Shown here piece after piece: positions 11,558 to 24,360 of a stretch of DNA of 64,000 nt (within the stretch, counting starts at the first letter, position 1; each line of letters begins with the position of its first letter). Both the position numbers and the translations under genes were made by a program. The DNA lies in the NCBI GenBank assembly GCA_050084985.1, contig JBITNC010000001.1:6138001-6202000 (forward strand), in the 5' to 3' direction. Source of the stretch: Nageia nagi (Eukaryota; Pinophyta). Under the pieces are notes generated by a model. That model did no database searches. It was not told the origin of the DNA and worked only from the letters and a program-made list of their open reading frames with translations.

Positions 11558-12775
11558 ACAATGACATCTTTGGGATCCTTTATTCCCCAAAACCCATTCT
11601 AAAGAATCACACACATGGAAGTGATCAAGAGAGATTATGATAGAGTGATCCTTCATTATCTAGAGTGGCTAGACCAATAGATTGTTATGCATACATATCA
11701 TTATGTTACTTGTTGCGAGCACTTTAGTGGATTTTTTATTACTAAGAGACTAATGATAATGGGGTATTATTGGTCCACTATGGAGATATATTTTCATGAC
11801 TATGTCAAGAAGTATGTAAAGCATCAACAACATGCAAATCTAACATACACATCCTCTCAAGCATCATAACCCATTCAGGCCATGTGGCCATTCTCTGAAT
11901 GGTGGTTTGATTTAATTAGCTAATTTAACCCACATTCATCTGGAGGGCACAAGTTTATCATTACAACCATTGAATATTTTACAAAGTTAATAGAAGCAAC
12001 CCCCATGGTATCCACTAAGGGTCCCAAGACTATGGAATTTATAGAGCATAATATCATTAGTCAGTTTGGCATAGCTACATAGATCATCTTAGATAATGGT
12101 CAAAATTTCAAGAATAAGGATATGAAAAGTTTTTGCTACACATATAAATTCAAACACAACTTTTATACACCTTATTATTTGTAGGGTAATGGGAAGGGGG
12201 AAGTAAAAAATAATACCATAGTGGTAATCCTTAATAAAATGGTCAGCATATCACATAGGGATTGGCACACTTTGATATCACTTGCCTTGTGGGCTTAGAA
12301 AACTAGCATTTGCACTCCTATAGATGCCACACCCTTATCGCTAGTATATAATATTGAGGTTGTGATACCCTTAGAGCTTAAGATCCCCTCCTTGCATATA
12401 CAATTGTAAGATCTTCTTCTAGAACTAGAGGCTAGGTAGGCTAGATTGGATCAGTTAGTATTGTTAAACGAGAGGCATATCAATGCCTTAGAACATTTCA
12501 AGGTTTACCAAAGTCATACTAAGCAAGCTTATAACAAAAGGGTTAGGCATCAAGAGTTTTAGATAGGTGACATGGTCCTAAAATAAAATTAGCAACACAC
12601 ACATGTAGAGTAGACTTTGAGGGATAAGTTTGCTCCAAGCTAGTTAGGGCCTTATGTGATTAAACACAAATTTAGATAAGGGGCATATCATTTATCTACC
12701 TTGGAAGGGGTAGAAGAAGCTGAACTAATTAACATCATACACCTTCATCCCTTCCACATCTAGGAGGAGGCATAC
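11558..12775 (+). pseudogene. Integrase of the Tat-type element (right half)
   Basis: Begins DTMTSLGSFIP, continuing the frame left at 5886. The zinc-binding region carries THYHYV-type His spacing near 11690 and HFSGFFITKRLMIMGYYWST, ending KYVKHQQHA with both Cys lost. The core has WWFDLIS (first Asp) and IILDNGQNFKNKDM (second Asp); the catalytic Glu is in GNGKGEVKN. The C-terminal part keeps KQAYNKRVRHQEF. Several stops are TAG in places where the family has Gln (before INPH-like, before IILDNG, before GNGKGE, after HQEF). The frame ends near 12770 with HLHPFHI. Confidence 0.85.
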
Positions 12776-12780
12776 TTTTC

Positions 12781-13895
12781 CTGATTTGGCTTTTGCCTTT
12801 ATTTTTCTTACATCTTGTTTTTTTTTTAAAAGATAAAAATTTCCAAAAAAATATCTATCCTTATCATCATGTAAGTCCATCAATGTCTTGTTTTCATCTC
12901 ATCATTGTCATCATTCTACAATAAGAGTTAGTCCTATTTGAATTTGCTTTTTATTTTATGTTCCCATCTAAGAAGGATTCTTATGTAGGCTATACTAAGT
13001 GGTCACAAGGGTATCTTATCATTTACCAATTTTTTGTTTCATCAAGCTAGATCTCGATATTTAGGATGGATACTTGGTTGGTCTCTTGCTTTTAGCATTT
13101 ACTACCTTTTTTGGGGGATACAAGAACCACTAATCACTCATTCCTAACATAAATTACTTAGCTTATCTTCAATTTCATGTGCTTGATTTGTATTCAATTG
13201 TATTTTCTTTAAAATTTGTAAAATTCATGGAACCATTAGATGACATATCCTTCCTAGTCCGATTGGGGCTAGAACTCATCTTAAACATTCATATGGAAGT
13301 TGATTCCAAACCTATTCACATTTTTCATTATATCGACATATGGTATTTCATAGTTTCTAATTGTTTATGTTCTAATCATTTCTCACCATGGGTCAGGATC
13401 ATTGATTTCCTCATATTATTTTCCAAAATAGGTGGAACAAGGTCTCATTTAACACATTAAAATGGAACTCAATCCCAAAAAACCTATATTGTACCATTGT
13501 TTTTTCTTATTTATTGTTTGAAACATTAAAACTAATTCATATAAAGTAAAGATAAAATGCATCCATCATAACCATCTCAAAATGTATAACAATAAAAAAT
13601 ATGCATGAATTGAACCATCACATTCCATAACCATCGCAATAACTAAAAACTTCAAAATTTACATAAAAATGGGTAATTTGCATTTTTGGTTTACTTGGCA
13701 TCCTATACATGGTTCACCGATGACTATCTGAGGTGTAGGTACCTTGTTTGATGCCATCTCACTTGATTACTCACTTTCCACCAAAATTCCATCTTGCACA
13801 TGTAATAAATAAGGTAAAAAAGGGTATAACCCTTTTTTACTATTTTTAAGATCAAGTGTGACTTTTTAGCCTATGGGTGGCCCCACCTTGATGCC
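12781..13895. other. Non-coding stretch
   Basis: AT-rich sequence after the integrase remnant. One 93-codon plus-strand frame at 13179-13460 has no recognisable domain and I do not call it a gene. Confidence 0.4.
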
Positions 13896-13896
13896 A
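13879..13896 (-). other. Possible primer binding site of a minus-strand element
   Basis: The minus strand reads TGGCATCAAGGTGGGGCC, three bases from a TG/CA boundary at 13900. The spacing and TGGC start fit a PBS, but the matching tRNA was not identified. Confidence 0.35.
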
Positions 13897-13899
13897 ATT

Positions 13900-14929
13900 T
13901 GTCCAAAATTGTATTTTTTCACCCCATAATGTATTGCAAAATTAAATTTGGAAAAAAAATATTAAATATGCAAAACATTTCACAAATTTCACACATAAAT
14001 TCTTTTTTTTTCAATCAATTTTATATTGATTGGTGTGATCAATTCAATATTGCTCGAGGGGGAACCACCTAACTAGTCAAATTTTTCCAAATTCTTTTTG
14101 CAAAAAATGCAAAATTTTACTTTGAAAAGCATGTTTTATTTCAAAAATTGCAAAATTATTCAAAGTTTCTTTCAAAATAGCAAAATTGTTCAAAGTTATT
14201 GAATTTCTACCTAATTTCAAATTCCAAATTGTGCAAATTTTTAAAACATTTAGCAAGACTATGCACTTGCTAGTAATTCTATGTGCTTACTCCATCATGA
14301 ACACTTTGCATAAGTTTGACATATTTGATTGTCAAATACCATATAAGTTGTTCAAATTCCTATTTTCCATGAATACATTGCTTAACATTTGAATTTGATG
14401 AATACTACATTCAAATTGCTACACATATTTATTCTAAACTTTCCACAAACATATTGGTTATGGTTTGAATTATTGTAAACTACATTCAAATAATTATCCA
14501 TATTTGTTCCAAATTTTCCAAGAACACATTGTTTAGCATTTGAATTTGATGAATACCGCATTCAAATTCCTCTACATATTTGTTCCAAATTTTTTAGTTT
14601 TTAAACTTCCAAGAACACATTTTTTAGGGTTCGAATTTGATGAATACTACATTTGAATCCCTTTTCATATTTGTTTCAGATTTTTATGCTTTTTTCTACC
14701 ATAAATGAATTATTTTTACATATTTATTCAAAGTGTTCAAATTATTTTAAATTTTTCAAAGTTTAAATTCTAAATAATTTCATTCAGAATTTTATAATGT
14801 TCAAATTTCATTCAAATTTCAAAATGTTCAAATTTCAAATATTTTCTCAACTAACATCTAGGTATCTACACTTGTTGAACTAAGTCCTTTATGCAAAATA
14901 CCTAGTCCAATAGGGGCAAAATGTAAACA
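13900..14929 (-). repeat. Possible LTR
   Basis: On the minus strand this would start TGTTTACATTTTGCCCC and end CAATTTTGGACA, followed by the PBS-like site at 13879-13896. No partner copy lies in the window, so it is either a lone 5' end or a misreading. It contains the tandem repeat at 14310-14690. Confidence 0.35.
14310..14690. repeat. Diverged tandem repeat of 75-91 bp, about 4.5 copies
   Basis: Units begin TTTGAATTTGATGAATACTA or a variant at about 14389, 14464, 14539 and 14630. Each is followed by ACATATTTGTTCCAAATTTT and AAGAACACATTG-like sequence. Confidence 0.7.
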
Positions 14930-16029
14930 CTAAAAATAACACTTTTGAGTAGATGTATTTTTATGACATTGACATGTTGTATTTCATTATTGATTTATTC
15001 CTAATGTTTATTATGCAAATTTAAAATGCTCAAACGACTAAATTAGATCAAAAAGTAACTTAAAATACAAATATGAGAAAAAGTGGGTATCTAGCCTAAA
15101 TCACTTAAGTTCACTCAAGAGGTATATAACTCAATGAAAAATTAGAATTCCAACTCTTGGTTCATTTGCTCACATATTCTCTTATGATTTTTGCTCTCAC
15201 AATTGTTGCTCGAAGATCACGACTAGGGTTGAGACAAGTTGTTGAAGGATTCAAGGGTTTCACCATACATCTTTATCAAGTTTATCAAAGCTTGAGTTCA
15301 TATTCATTAGGTAACATCTCCATGTAATTTATATGGTTGAATTGTTGTATTATTATATGTATTGCATGTATTCAATGTTTTGATAGGGTTTGAAGGTAAT
15401 AAAACCATGGAGAAGCTTGGGAATACCTACCTCTTATATCCTCCACTAAATTGTGTGCATGTAGTATGATGTTTAAGGTAAAGTCATGCTATCTTGAATT
15501 TCCACCATTACAATTAATGTTGTTTGAATCCATAGTAGCTTAAACATACATTGTGAACACTCATTATCTTTAAGGATCTTTTCATTTAAAGCATTTTAAG
15601 GTTTTTTGAAGTGTTAGATCTTGCATTTAGCTATCAAAACATGTCAATGTTGCTTCCATAGTTTGAATCCACCATTGAATTTATCCAAAGAACACATAGA
15701 CTAAAGCATTTGCACACTAGGCATACATAATTCATTTATTCTCAATGAATTGAGGGATTGGGGGCTCACATGCCATTTGAAGTGAGGAGACTCACTTAGG
15801 TGCTTCAAAGGGCCTAGGTTTGGAGGTCTCCTTTCCCATTTAGATGCATTTAGGGTTTCTTTACATTCTTGCAAAGTTAGAGCTTAATATTCAAAGATCT
15901 AGACCTACCTTTATTAAGATTGCTAACTAATGCTCATTAAGTAAAGCAAAGTTATGTAATTTGAAGTTTGTGTGTATATTTGACTTATTTATGCTAGTTA
16001 AGCCACATATAGCATGAATTTGACCTATA
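14930..16029. other. Non-coding stretch
   Basis: AT-rich sequence with no recognisable coding or RNA feature. Confidence 0.4.
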
Positions 16030-18262
16030 GCAACTATCAATTTATTTTCATCATGGAAGATAAGTATTGATAATCTACAAGATTTTATTGGAAATACTAA
16101 CCACTATTTTCTGGTGAATTTGAAGCCACACATCACTAGAAGGAGGATGTTGGAAAATACGGTATTCAATTTGTTGTTATTGACTAAATTTTGTAGCGGT
16201 ATCTTCACCATGGAGGCTTGAGAAAGAGACATTGGGACTATTCTATTATTGTGGTCAGAATTCAAGGTTTGAAGTGAGAAATTGGGAGTACAGGAAGCTC
16301 TTTTTGCTATGAGCTTGCAAAAAATTCATCCCTTGAGATATCTTGGTCAATTTTAAAAATTTATAAATTGTTTGGCATCATTCAGCTTGTGTGTGTCGAC
16401 ATTGAGATTTAAAGAGGCATATTCAAATTCAAAGTTTATTCTTTGGTCCCATAAACCATAGGTTCAAAATTTATTATTTATTCCACCATGGTGGGACCAA
16501 AATTCTAGGTTTGAGTAAATTAAGTAATTTAAGTATTTGAGTATTTCATATTTTTATTTATTTTCAAGTAGGAGAAATAAGGAGAAAAGAATAAAAAAAA
16601 AATTATTTCAATTTTTAGGAGTGATAAGGGAGGAAAAGTATTTGGGAAAAATAAAAAAATATTTTTATTTGGTCAATTAAGTAAATAAAATTTATTTTTG
16701 AGAGTTCTATTTACTTTATTGATTTATTTATTTATTTTGACAAGTGAAATAAAGTAGCAGTGATAAGGTGTTATTTTTGGATTTCATATTTTATTATGCT
16801 TAACAATTTGAATTTTGAAGGAGAGTGTGATATGGTGTGAAATTACAAATTCAAATCATTTCCTAGCCCTATAAAGCCAAATGTTGGGAAACCAAGAGGA
16901 GACACCAAATTTAAGGCCAAAATTTTGAATTCTATCAAGGTAGGTTGGATGTTGGACAATAAGGGAGCCAAAGGATTTTGTGAGCACCACAATAGGGTTC
17001 ATTGGGAACTCTAGAGAGATATTATCATTTGGGAATAAGTTATTGGGCTTTTAGGAGGTTCAATTTTATGTTTTGAGGGTTTTGAATCATTATTCTTCCA
17101 CTACAAAGAGGAAGTCCACATTCTAGGGCCATAATTATAAAGTTCTAGGGTCATTTTGTAGATATAGATATTCCTTCAAGTCGTTGGCACCAAAGCATCA
17201 CTATGGTATATTTAAGTATGAATAATGAGTAGGCTTTGCTTCAAAAACTTCCAAGACATTATATGGTTTTTTGTTGTTGTAAGGAGTTGTGGTCATCACA
17301 CCACCATTGTGAAGGCCAAGATGAAGGGTTTCATATTGGATAAGCCTCTATAGTAAGGATTAACACATCATTAGGGAGGATCCATCAGAAAGAATGCAAG
17401 TGTAAAAAGAAGAAGAAGGTTATTGCTAGCAAATAGGTTCTCTATAACTCTACTACACTCAAAAATTTATTACATAAACTATTTCAGGTTTATTCAACCC
17501 TTTTGTAAGATGTCAAGGAAGCATTGAGTTTTCAAGATTTCATTGAGGTGACTAGGGGAGAAGAAGAATTAGATGTAACACCACTAAGAGAAGTACATCC
17601 TAACACTCAAATGGAACATGCACATGTTTACTCTCAAAAGAAGATGATTGCACTTGTTGAAGATAGGGAATCATAATATTGCCCCACATTAAAGAAAGGT
17701 CATCCTTCTCAAATAATCATCTCAAATGTGCAAACAATGGAAGGTCACTTGGTTCCATACTACCATTCTATATGGATCAAAGGAGTGATATTGGGAGAGG
17801 AAGTTTTTTTCTTGGTTGATAATGGAGACATGTAAAGCTTCATTCACCATGGGTTTATTATCAAAAAAGACCTTCCAACAAAGATGGTAAAGGTATTTTA
17901 TATCTCTAATGTCAATGGGTATTATACCTTCTGTGATCATTCAGTGAGACTCAATATAAGGATGGAAAACTATAACCTTGAAGATAAATTCTATGTCTTT
18001 CCTCAAGATAGAATGCAAGTGATAACCCTTGGAGTTCAATGGATGTATCACTTGGGTGATTTTTAGACTAATTTCTAAGGATAAGAGGTGAGTTTCTTCT
18101 TCAAAGGATAAAAGGTCATCATGAAAGATATTCCATTGTGGCATGGACAACAACTTGTTGTTGCATCTAAGATTGAAGATTCTTAGAATGACCAAGAAAA
18201 TTTTGATGCAGCAATGGAATTTTCAAATTGCTTAAGGGAAAGCAATTTAGGGAGGGTGGACT
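16030..18262 (+). mobile_element. Internal region, copy A, of a small gag/protease-only Ty3/gypsy element
   Basis: The stretch is homologous along its whole length to 20560-22747 (copy B), and is followed directly by an LTR (18263-19420). It holds a long untranslated leader, a protease remnant and a purine-rich tract (GGAGGGTGGACT at 18251-18262). RT and integrase are absent: the tract comes shortly after the protease. Its own 5' LTR is missing on the left, where the homology with copy B stops at about 16030. Confidence 0.65.
17430..18200 (+). pseudogene. Aspartic protease remnant, copy A
   Basis: Plus-strand reading gives LDVTPLREVHPNTQMEHAHV, then VFFLVDNGDM (D-N-G at the catalytic triad) and SFIHHGFIIKKDLPTKM. 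After that comes MENYNLEDKFYVFPQDRMQV and TLGVQWMYHLGDF, ending at 18066. The GVQW..LG pattern is the second half of gypsy retropepsins. Stops break it before SFIHH and after GDF. It is matched by copy B at 22100-22640. No capsid or zinc knuckle is recognisable upstream. Confidence 0.7.
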
Positions 18263-19420
18263 TGTAATGTCCCCATTTTTTAGGTGCTTTCTCCATTCCA
18301 CCTCTAATAAATGGGAATATTAATTTAGGAGTTTTTTGTCAACATTTGTATAATTTGACCAAAATGATGTAAAATATTCCACTTAGAGACTCAATAATGC
18401 TCTAATTATGGAATAAATGGCCTTTTTATTTATTTATTTACCAAAATACCAATTAATGATGTATTTATGATACCAAGGAAACTATAAATGTAAATGCAAT
18501 ATTAGTCTCATTGAATAAGGCATTGCATGTTCTAGTCTTGATGATTGTAATATTGGCATTAAATGTATCTCTATTCATTAGTGCTCCCCTCTTTGAGGTA
18601 GAGAATCCCCCTAGCTAATTGCATTAAATATGAGGATATTTGCAATTCCATAGATGAACCTGACACTTTGAACTTAGCATTGGTAATATCTATGAAAGTA
18701 AACCACCCTAGAATATGGACATTGGGATTTGGAGGATCCTAAGATCCTATGTTGGCTACCTAGGCACATGAATTGATGTTGTTGATCACAAGGCACTCTA
18801 AAATCACCCACTCTTGTACATTAGATTTTTTGGACCACCCTCAGATGTGATTACACTTATCCCAAGGCTTCCCATCTTGGTCATTGCATATAGGATCCAA
18901 TGGATCACATCTCTCCATCATTGGATCATCCCAAAGTATTATTAGAATATGATCATCATCACCTATAAAAGAACTCATATTCATTATAATATATGTTGAA
19001 TTTGATTATAAACCTTTTTGTTCTTGATTGAGTGGAGGCTCTATCTTTTTAACTTATGGTGTGACTATAAATTGAGGTATATGAGGGATAAGAGGCTACC
19101 TTCAAACTTACTCTAGTCATCTTGAGAGGCATATTTTTGGTTCCATCATAGTTGTTGTAGAGGATACTTAGTATTCCCTCACTACTTTTGGGATTGGTGA
19201 GGCCCTAGAGCCATCTAAAATAACCCAATAGGATACAACCTTGGTACAAACTCCATTGGTTGAAAAAAATATTGTAATTGATCCACTCTTACTATATTAA
19301 ATATAATTACATTCTATCATTGAAATATTATTATGTATCTCTTTGTGATTGAACATCATATTATGGAATAGTTTTTGTATTATTCAAGTATCATTTATGC
19401 TCCCAAACTAGGATGTTGCA
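18263..19420 (+). repeat. LTR, copy A, of the gag/protease-only family
   Basis: Starts TGTAATGTCCCC directly after a purine tract and ends near AGGATGTTGCA. It matches 22748-23153 joined to 37689-38443, with many substitutions. A TATAAAAG box is at 18964-18971. The 3' limit is approximate, because some similarity between the copies goes a few bases beyond. Confidence 0.7.
18964..18971 (+). promoter_or_regulatory. TATA box in LTR copy A
   Basis: TATAAAAG about 700 bp into the LTR, the expected core promoter of the element. Confidence 0.5.
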
Positions 19421-19919
19421 CTTGGGATGAAGTTTGTATTATTTAATTACTATTATTACTCCTTGATTGCTATGTTGGAATACTCGGAGAATTATATGCT
19501 TATTTGTTATGCTCTTGCTTCCTAATTTGATAACTTGCCCTTATTGTTGGGTAAGAATTGAGGAGTTGGTACTGAAGAAGATTGTTGGAGGAGTTGTAGA
19601 GGACTCATTATGATATTCTATTAGATCATATTACTATTTTCTTTGAGTTATTGTTATCCTACTAAGAAGTGGAGTTGACCTAGCATCATAGTGGGTATTC
19701 TAAAGGAGTATTGAAAGATCATGGAGCCATATCTCATCTTTTGGCAATTCATTGGGCATCTCTTGGCCCTAATTCCAAATTTTGAAGCTTTAAGGAGATT
19801 TATACAACTTGATAAGGTACATTCTCAGAATATATTGCACCTTTCATTTAAATTTGAAGTTTGTTCTCAATTCACTTTTGATTTCAAGGGAGGAATAAGG
19901 TGTGTTCAAAGAGTCTGAT

Positions 19920-20540
19920 CCCATATAGGGTGTGTACATTGGTATTTTGAAACTATTTTGGTAGCTCACCTAGCATTTTAAGGGTCTTTGAAGGAGGATG
20001 TTGGTATTTTTTGGGCATTTTTATGCAAAAATCTACATGTTGGGACCATTAAGAGATAGAAGTTGGTATTCTAGGAATGTTTTTATGCTTGAAGCTACAT
20101 TTTGAGATCATTTGAAGATGGATGTTGCATTTTTAGGTCACTAGAAGCTATATGTTGCACTACTGAGGGTATTTTCAAGCATAGCCTTGCATTTTTAGCT
20201 CTTTGGAAAGCAAACATTGGTGAATTAAGCATTTTTTGGAGGTTAATTCTACATTTTGAGGCCACCTAAAGGACATTGGACAAGTGGGAGGATTTTGGGG
20301 CTTACATAATATTTTAGAGCAAATTATGGGTGGATGTTGGTATATTGGAGGTATTTTGAGGTCCATTCTACATTTTGAGACCAATTGGAGCTATTTTAGA
20401 GGATATCTCAATATTTTAAGAGTCCCTAAGGCAAAACATTAACTTTTTGGGAGACTTTTCAAGATTTTTGTTGCATTTTGGAGGCACCTGAAGTGGTACA
20501 TTGGCTTGTTAAGACTAATTGGGTGTTTTTTCTACATTCC
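19920..20540. repeat. Degenerate tandem repeat of roughly 50-65 bp
   Basis: Recurring pieces such as GATGTTGGTATTTT, CTACATTTTGAGACCA and GGAGGTATTTTGAGGTCC appear about ten times with variable spacing. Copies are too diverged to give a fixed period by eye. Confidence 0.5.
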
Positions 20541-22099
20541 AAGTGTTACTACTTATAACTATAAGTTTATTTTCATCATGGAAGATAAGTATTGACAATC
20601 TACAAGGTTTTATTAAACATACTAACCATTATTTTCTAGTGAATTTGAAGCCACATATCACTAGAAGAGGATGTTGGAAAACAAGGTAGTTAATTTATTG
20701 TTATTGACTAAATTTTGTAGTGGTATTTTCATCATGAAGGCTTGAGAAGGATACATTAGGATTATTTTGTTGTTGTGGTCAGAATTGGAGGTTTGAAGTG
20801 AGAGGTTGAAAGTATAAGAAGCTCTTTTTGGTATGAGCTTACAAAAAACTCATCCCTTGAGGTACCTTGGTTAATTTTTGAAATTTGGAACTTGCTTGGC
20901 ATAATTCAACTTGTGTGTGCAGATGTTGAGCTTCAAGGAGAAATATTCAAATTCATAGTTTACTCTTTGGGCCCATAACCCATAGGTTCAAAATTTGCTA
21001 TCCATTCCATAATGATGGGACTAAAATTCTAGATTTGAGTAAGTTAAGTAATTTGAGTAGTTAAGTAGTTCTTATTTTATTATTTTCAAGTAGGAGAAAT
21101 AAGGATAAAAGAATAAAATATATATTTATTTCAATTTTTAGGAGTGATAAGGGAGGAAAAGTATTTGGGAAAAATAAGAAAAAATAAAAAATTTATTTAG
21201 TCAATTAAGAAAAATAAAATTTATTTTGAGAGTTCTATTTACTTTATTGATTTATTTATATATTTTGATAAGCAAAATAAAATAGGAGTGATAAGGAGTT
21301 ATTTTTAGATTTCATATTTTATTGTGCTTGAAATTTTGAATTTGAGAGGGAGAGTGTGATATGATGTGAAATTAAAATTCTAATTATTTCCTAGCCCTAT
21401 AAATTTAGACATTGAGCAACCAAGGAGACACCAAATTTAATGCTAGAAATTTGAATTCTATCAAGATAGGTTGGATGTTGGAAATTGAGGGAACCAAAGG
21501 AGGATTTTATCACCATATAAGGGTTCATTGGGCACCCTAGAGAGAGATTATTACTTGGGAATAAGTCATTAGGCTTCTATAAGGCTTAGTTTCAAGTTTT
21601 GAGGGTTTCAAGTAACTATTCTTCCTATAGAGAGAGTAAATCCATATTTTATGGCTATAATTTAAAAGTTCTTAGGCCATTTGTAGATATAGAGATTCCC
21701 CCAAGTCATTGGCACCAAAGCATCATTATGGCATCTTCAAGTATGAGTAATGAGCAAGCTTTTGTTCAAAACATTCGAGGGCATTATAGGGTTTTTTGTT
21801 GTTGTAAGGAGTTATGGTCATCACACCACCATTATGAAGGCCAAGATGAAGGGTTTCATATTGGAGAATCTTATATAGTAAATATTAATAAAAGAGGGAG
21901 GATCCATTGAAAAGAATGCAAGTGCAGAAAGAAGAAGAAGGTTATAGGTAGCCAATAGGTTCTCCATATCCTACTACACTCACCACTTCATTACGTAAAC
22001 TAATTTAGGTTTATTCAACCCTTTTGAAAGATATTAAGGAAGCATTAAGTTTTCATTATTTCATTGAGGTTACTAAGGGAGAATAAGAATTAGATGTAA

Positions 22100-22640
22100 C
22101 ACCACTAAGAGAATTACATCCTCACACTCAAATGGAATAGGTACAAGTTTACTCTCAAAAGAAAGTGATTGCACTTAATGAAGATAGGGAATCACAATAT
22201 TGTCTCCCATTAAAGAAAGATCATCCTTCTCAAATAATATGTTCAAATAATGGAAGGTCATTTGGTTCCATACTATCATTCTATTAGGATCAAAGGAATG
22301 ATAATGTGAGAGGAAGTTTTCATCTTGGTTGATAATGGAGCCATATAAATCTTCATTAACGATTGGTTTGTTTTCTAAAAAAGCCTTCCAACAAAAATGG
22401 TAAAGGAATTTTATATCTCAAATGTTAATGGGAATTATACCTTGTGTGATCATTTAGTGAGACTTGGTATAAGGATGAAAAGTTATGACCTTGAGGATGA
22501 ATTCTATGTCTTTCCTCAAGATAGTGTGCAAGTGATAACCCTTGGAGTTCAATGGAAGTATCCTTTGGGTGATTTTTAGACTAATTTCCAATGATAAGAG
22601 GTGATTTTTTTCTTTAAGGGACAAAATATCACATCAAATG
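22100..22640 (+). pseudogene. Aspartic protease remnant, copy B
   Basis: Homologous to copy A, with a 60-codon frame at 22397-22579 carrying NVNGNYTLCDHLVRLGIRMK, DLEDEFYVFPQDSVQVI and LGVQWKYPLGDF. The catalytic triad region upstream (about 22320-22350) is broken. It is not functional. Confidence 0.7.
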
Positions 22641-22747
22641 TATTCCACTGGGGCATGGAAAACAATTGGTTGCTACACCAAAGATTGAAGATGCAATAAT
22701 GGAATTTTCAAATTGCTTGAGGGTAAGTAATTTGGGGAGGGTAGACT

Positions 22748-23153
22748 TGTAATGTCCTCATTTTTTAGGTGTTTTCCCCATTTTACCTATGATAAATGGG
22801 AACACTAATTTAGGATTATTTTTCTCAATATTTATATAATTTAGTACAAATGATGTAAATTCTACTTAGAGATTCAATAATGCTCTAATTATGGAATAAA
22901 TGACCCTTTTATTTATTTATTTATTTTTATTTACCAAAATGCTAATCAATTATGTATTTATGATACCAAGGCAACTATAAATATAAATGCAATATTAGTC
23001 TCATTGAAAGAGGCATTTCATATTCTAATCTTGATGATTGTAATATTGGCATTAAATATATCTCTAGTCATTAGTGCTCCCCTATTTGAGGTAGAGTATC
23101 CCCCTAGCTGATGGCATTGATTATGAGGATATTTGTAATTCTAAGGATGAACC
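22748..23153 (+). repeat. LTR copy B, left part
   Basis: Starts TGTAATGTCCTC after a purine tract. It is interrupted at 23153 by the Ogre-like element and continues at 37689. Confidence 0.75.
23149..23153. repeat. Target-site duplication GAACC (left)
   Basis: Repeated at 37684-37688 on the far side of the Ogre-like element. LTR copy A has GATGAACCTGACACTT at the same place, which confirms the empty site. Confidence 0.9.
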
Positions 23154-23789
23154 TGTGTACATCAAATTATGCACCTAAAATGCAATTTAGACAGATAAAT
23201 CATTCAACATAATTAATCATGAACATATTCGACAATACACATCAATAATAATGATGATATTATATTCTGAAGTATTTTAATACAAAAACGAGTTTTATTG
23301 ATCTGTTTTGATCAGCATCTATAGCGATCGTTGTGGGTTGGTAACAATCAGTGCGGATCAGTAATGATTAAAGCACAACTCTGCATTCTTAACGCCATTG
23401 TATTCATTGTAAACCTTTGGCCTTTGTTATCGATCTGGTGAATCACCGCCGACCAATCTTTGAATCGTCCACAATCGGATCTGTATGCACTGGAGTAATC
23501 TTCACAGAATTTTGAAGTGTTTTTGTCAATTCCTTGTTGTTATCTTTTACGTTTACTTCCGTCGTCCCCTTTCTGTATTGACCCTGCACACAGAAAATGA
23601 ACAAAGCATCAAAAGCATACCTGTCCATACATATTAATCAGCAAATGAATAACATAATATGGAAATATAATTGTTATGAGATTTGCTATTAATCAAGCTT
23701 ACAACCTTTTGTTGATAATCTCCTGATTTGATTTCAACAGAGCTTCGCTAGATTAAAAATTGGGTCCCTTTGTTCACATACAGAGCTTG

Positions 23790-23797
23790 TATTTATA
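23790..23797 (-). promoter_or_regulatory. TATA box, 3' LTR of the Ogre-like element
   Basis: Minus strand reads TATAAATA. The repeat arrays with TGACGTCA-like motifs all lie on its upstream side, so they are in U3. Confidence 0.55.
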
Positions 23798-24180
23798 AGC
23801 TCAATAGGTTGTTATTAATTTGTTTATCATCCCAAGATTTCAGGTAACCTCCCGACCTAAATTTGAATATGGTATTATCTCCGATCTGCATTCATGATTT
23901 CAAATTGGACGTACTCGGCTATTTTGGACTTAAATTTGTTTATTGTTTAACTGTTCAAGGATTGTCACCGAGTTTTTAGTGATTATATATTAACATTAGA
24001 ATGGTCGTTCTATTATCATTTTTTAATGATAAGGGTCGGAAAAAACACCTGTTTCATATATGTTTGAAATATAATAAATTCTTTATTGAAACCTCGGGTA
24101 CTTTACCTGCAATCATGAGTTCAAAACAAGCCGGAGTCAATAGTAAAAGCGTTCCGGAATAAAAACATTCCGGAATGAAA

Positions 24181-24360
24181 GTGTTCCGGAAGTGAGTATT
24201 CCGGAAATAAGTGTTCCGGAAGTGAGTGTTCCGGAAGTGAGTATTCCAGAAATAAGTGTTTCGGAAGTGAGTGTTCCAGAAATAAGTGTTCCGGAAGTGA
24301 GTGTTCCGGAAGTAAGTGTTCAAGAAGTGAGTGTTCCGGAAATAAGTGTTTCGGAAATAG
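24181..24360. repeat. Twelve 15-bp tandem units with TTCCGGAA core
   Basis: The unit alternates between GTGTTCCGGAAGTGA and GT(A/G)TTCCGGAAATAA, with substitutions. 180 bp makes exactly 12 units. Since 15 is divisible by three, stop-free frames run through it on both strands; I do not regard those as genes. The copy in the other LTR is at 36376-36555. Confidence 0.9.

Larger units (their letters stand above)
2280..12780 (+). mobile_element. Decayed Tat-type Ty3/gypsy retrotransposon, split by a nested chromovirus
   Basis: Coding remnants in order on the plus strand are gag, RT, RNase H, a second (archaeal-type) RNase H and, after a 5.7-kb nested insertion at 5887-11552, integrase. The second RNase H after the first is the hallmark of the Tat lineage. 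Frames are broken by many stops and indels. Many stops are TAG where the family has CAG. The integrase reading resumes directly after the insertion's target-site duplication, which shows both halves are one element. LTR limits were not found, so the ends are approximate and follow the coding remnants. Confidence 0.7.
19421..22747 (+). mobile_element. Internal region, copy B, of the gag/protease-only Ty3/gypsy element
   Basis: Lies between LTR copies A and B, so 18263-38443 minus the nested insertion is one complete non-autonomous element of about 5.6 kb. The first 1.1 kb (19421-20560) has no counterpart in copy A. The rest is homologous to 16030-18262. The end has a purine tract before TGTAATG at 22748. 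Confidence 0.65.

Noticed and set aside
23443-23628. 61-codon minus-strand ORF, with a near copy at 35638-35823
   Set aside because: Sits in the LTR between TATA box and PBS, as LTR sequence in both copies. No domain; probably chance.
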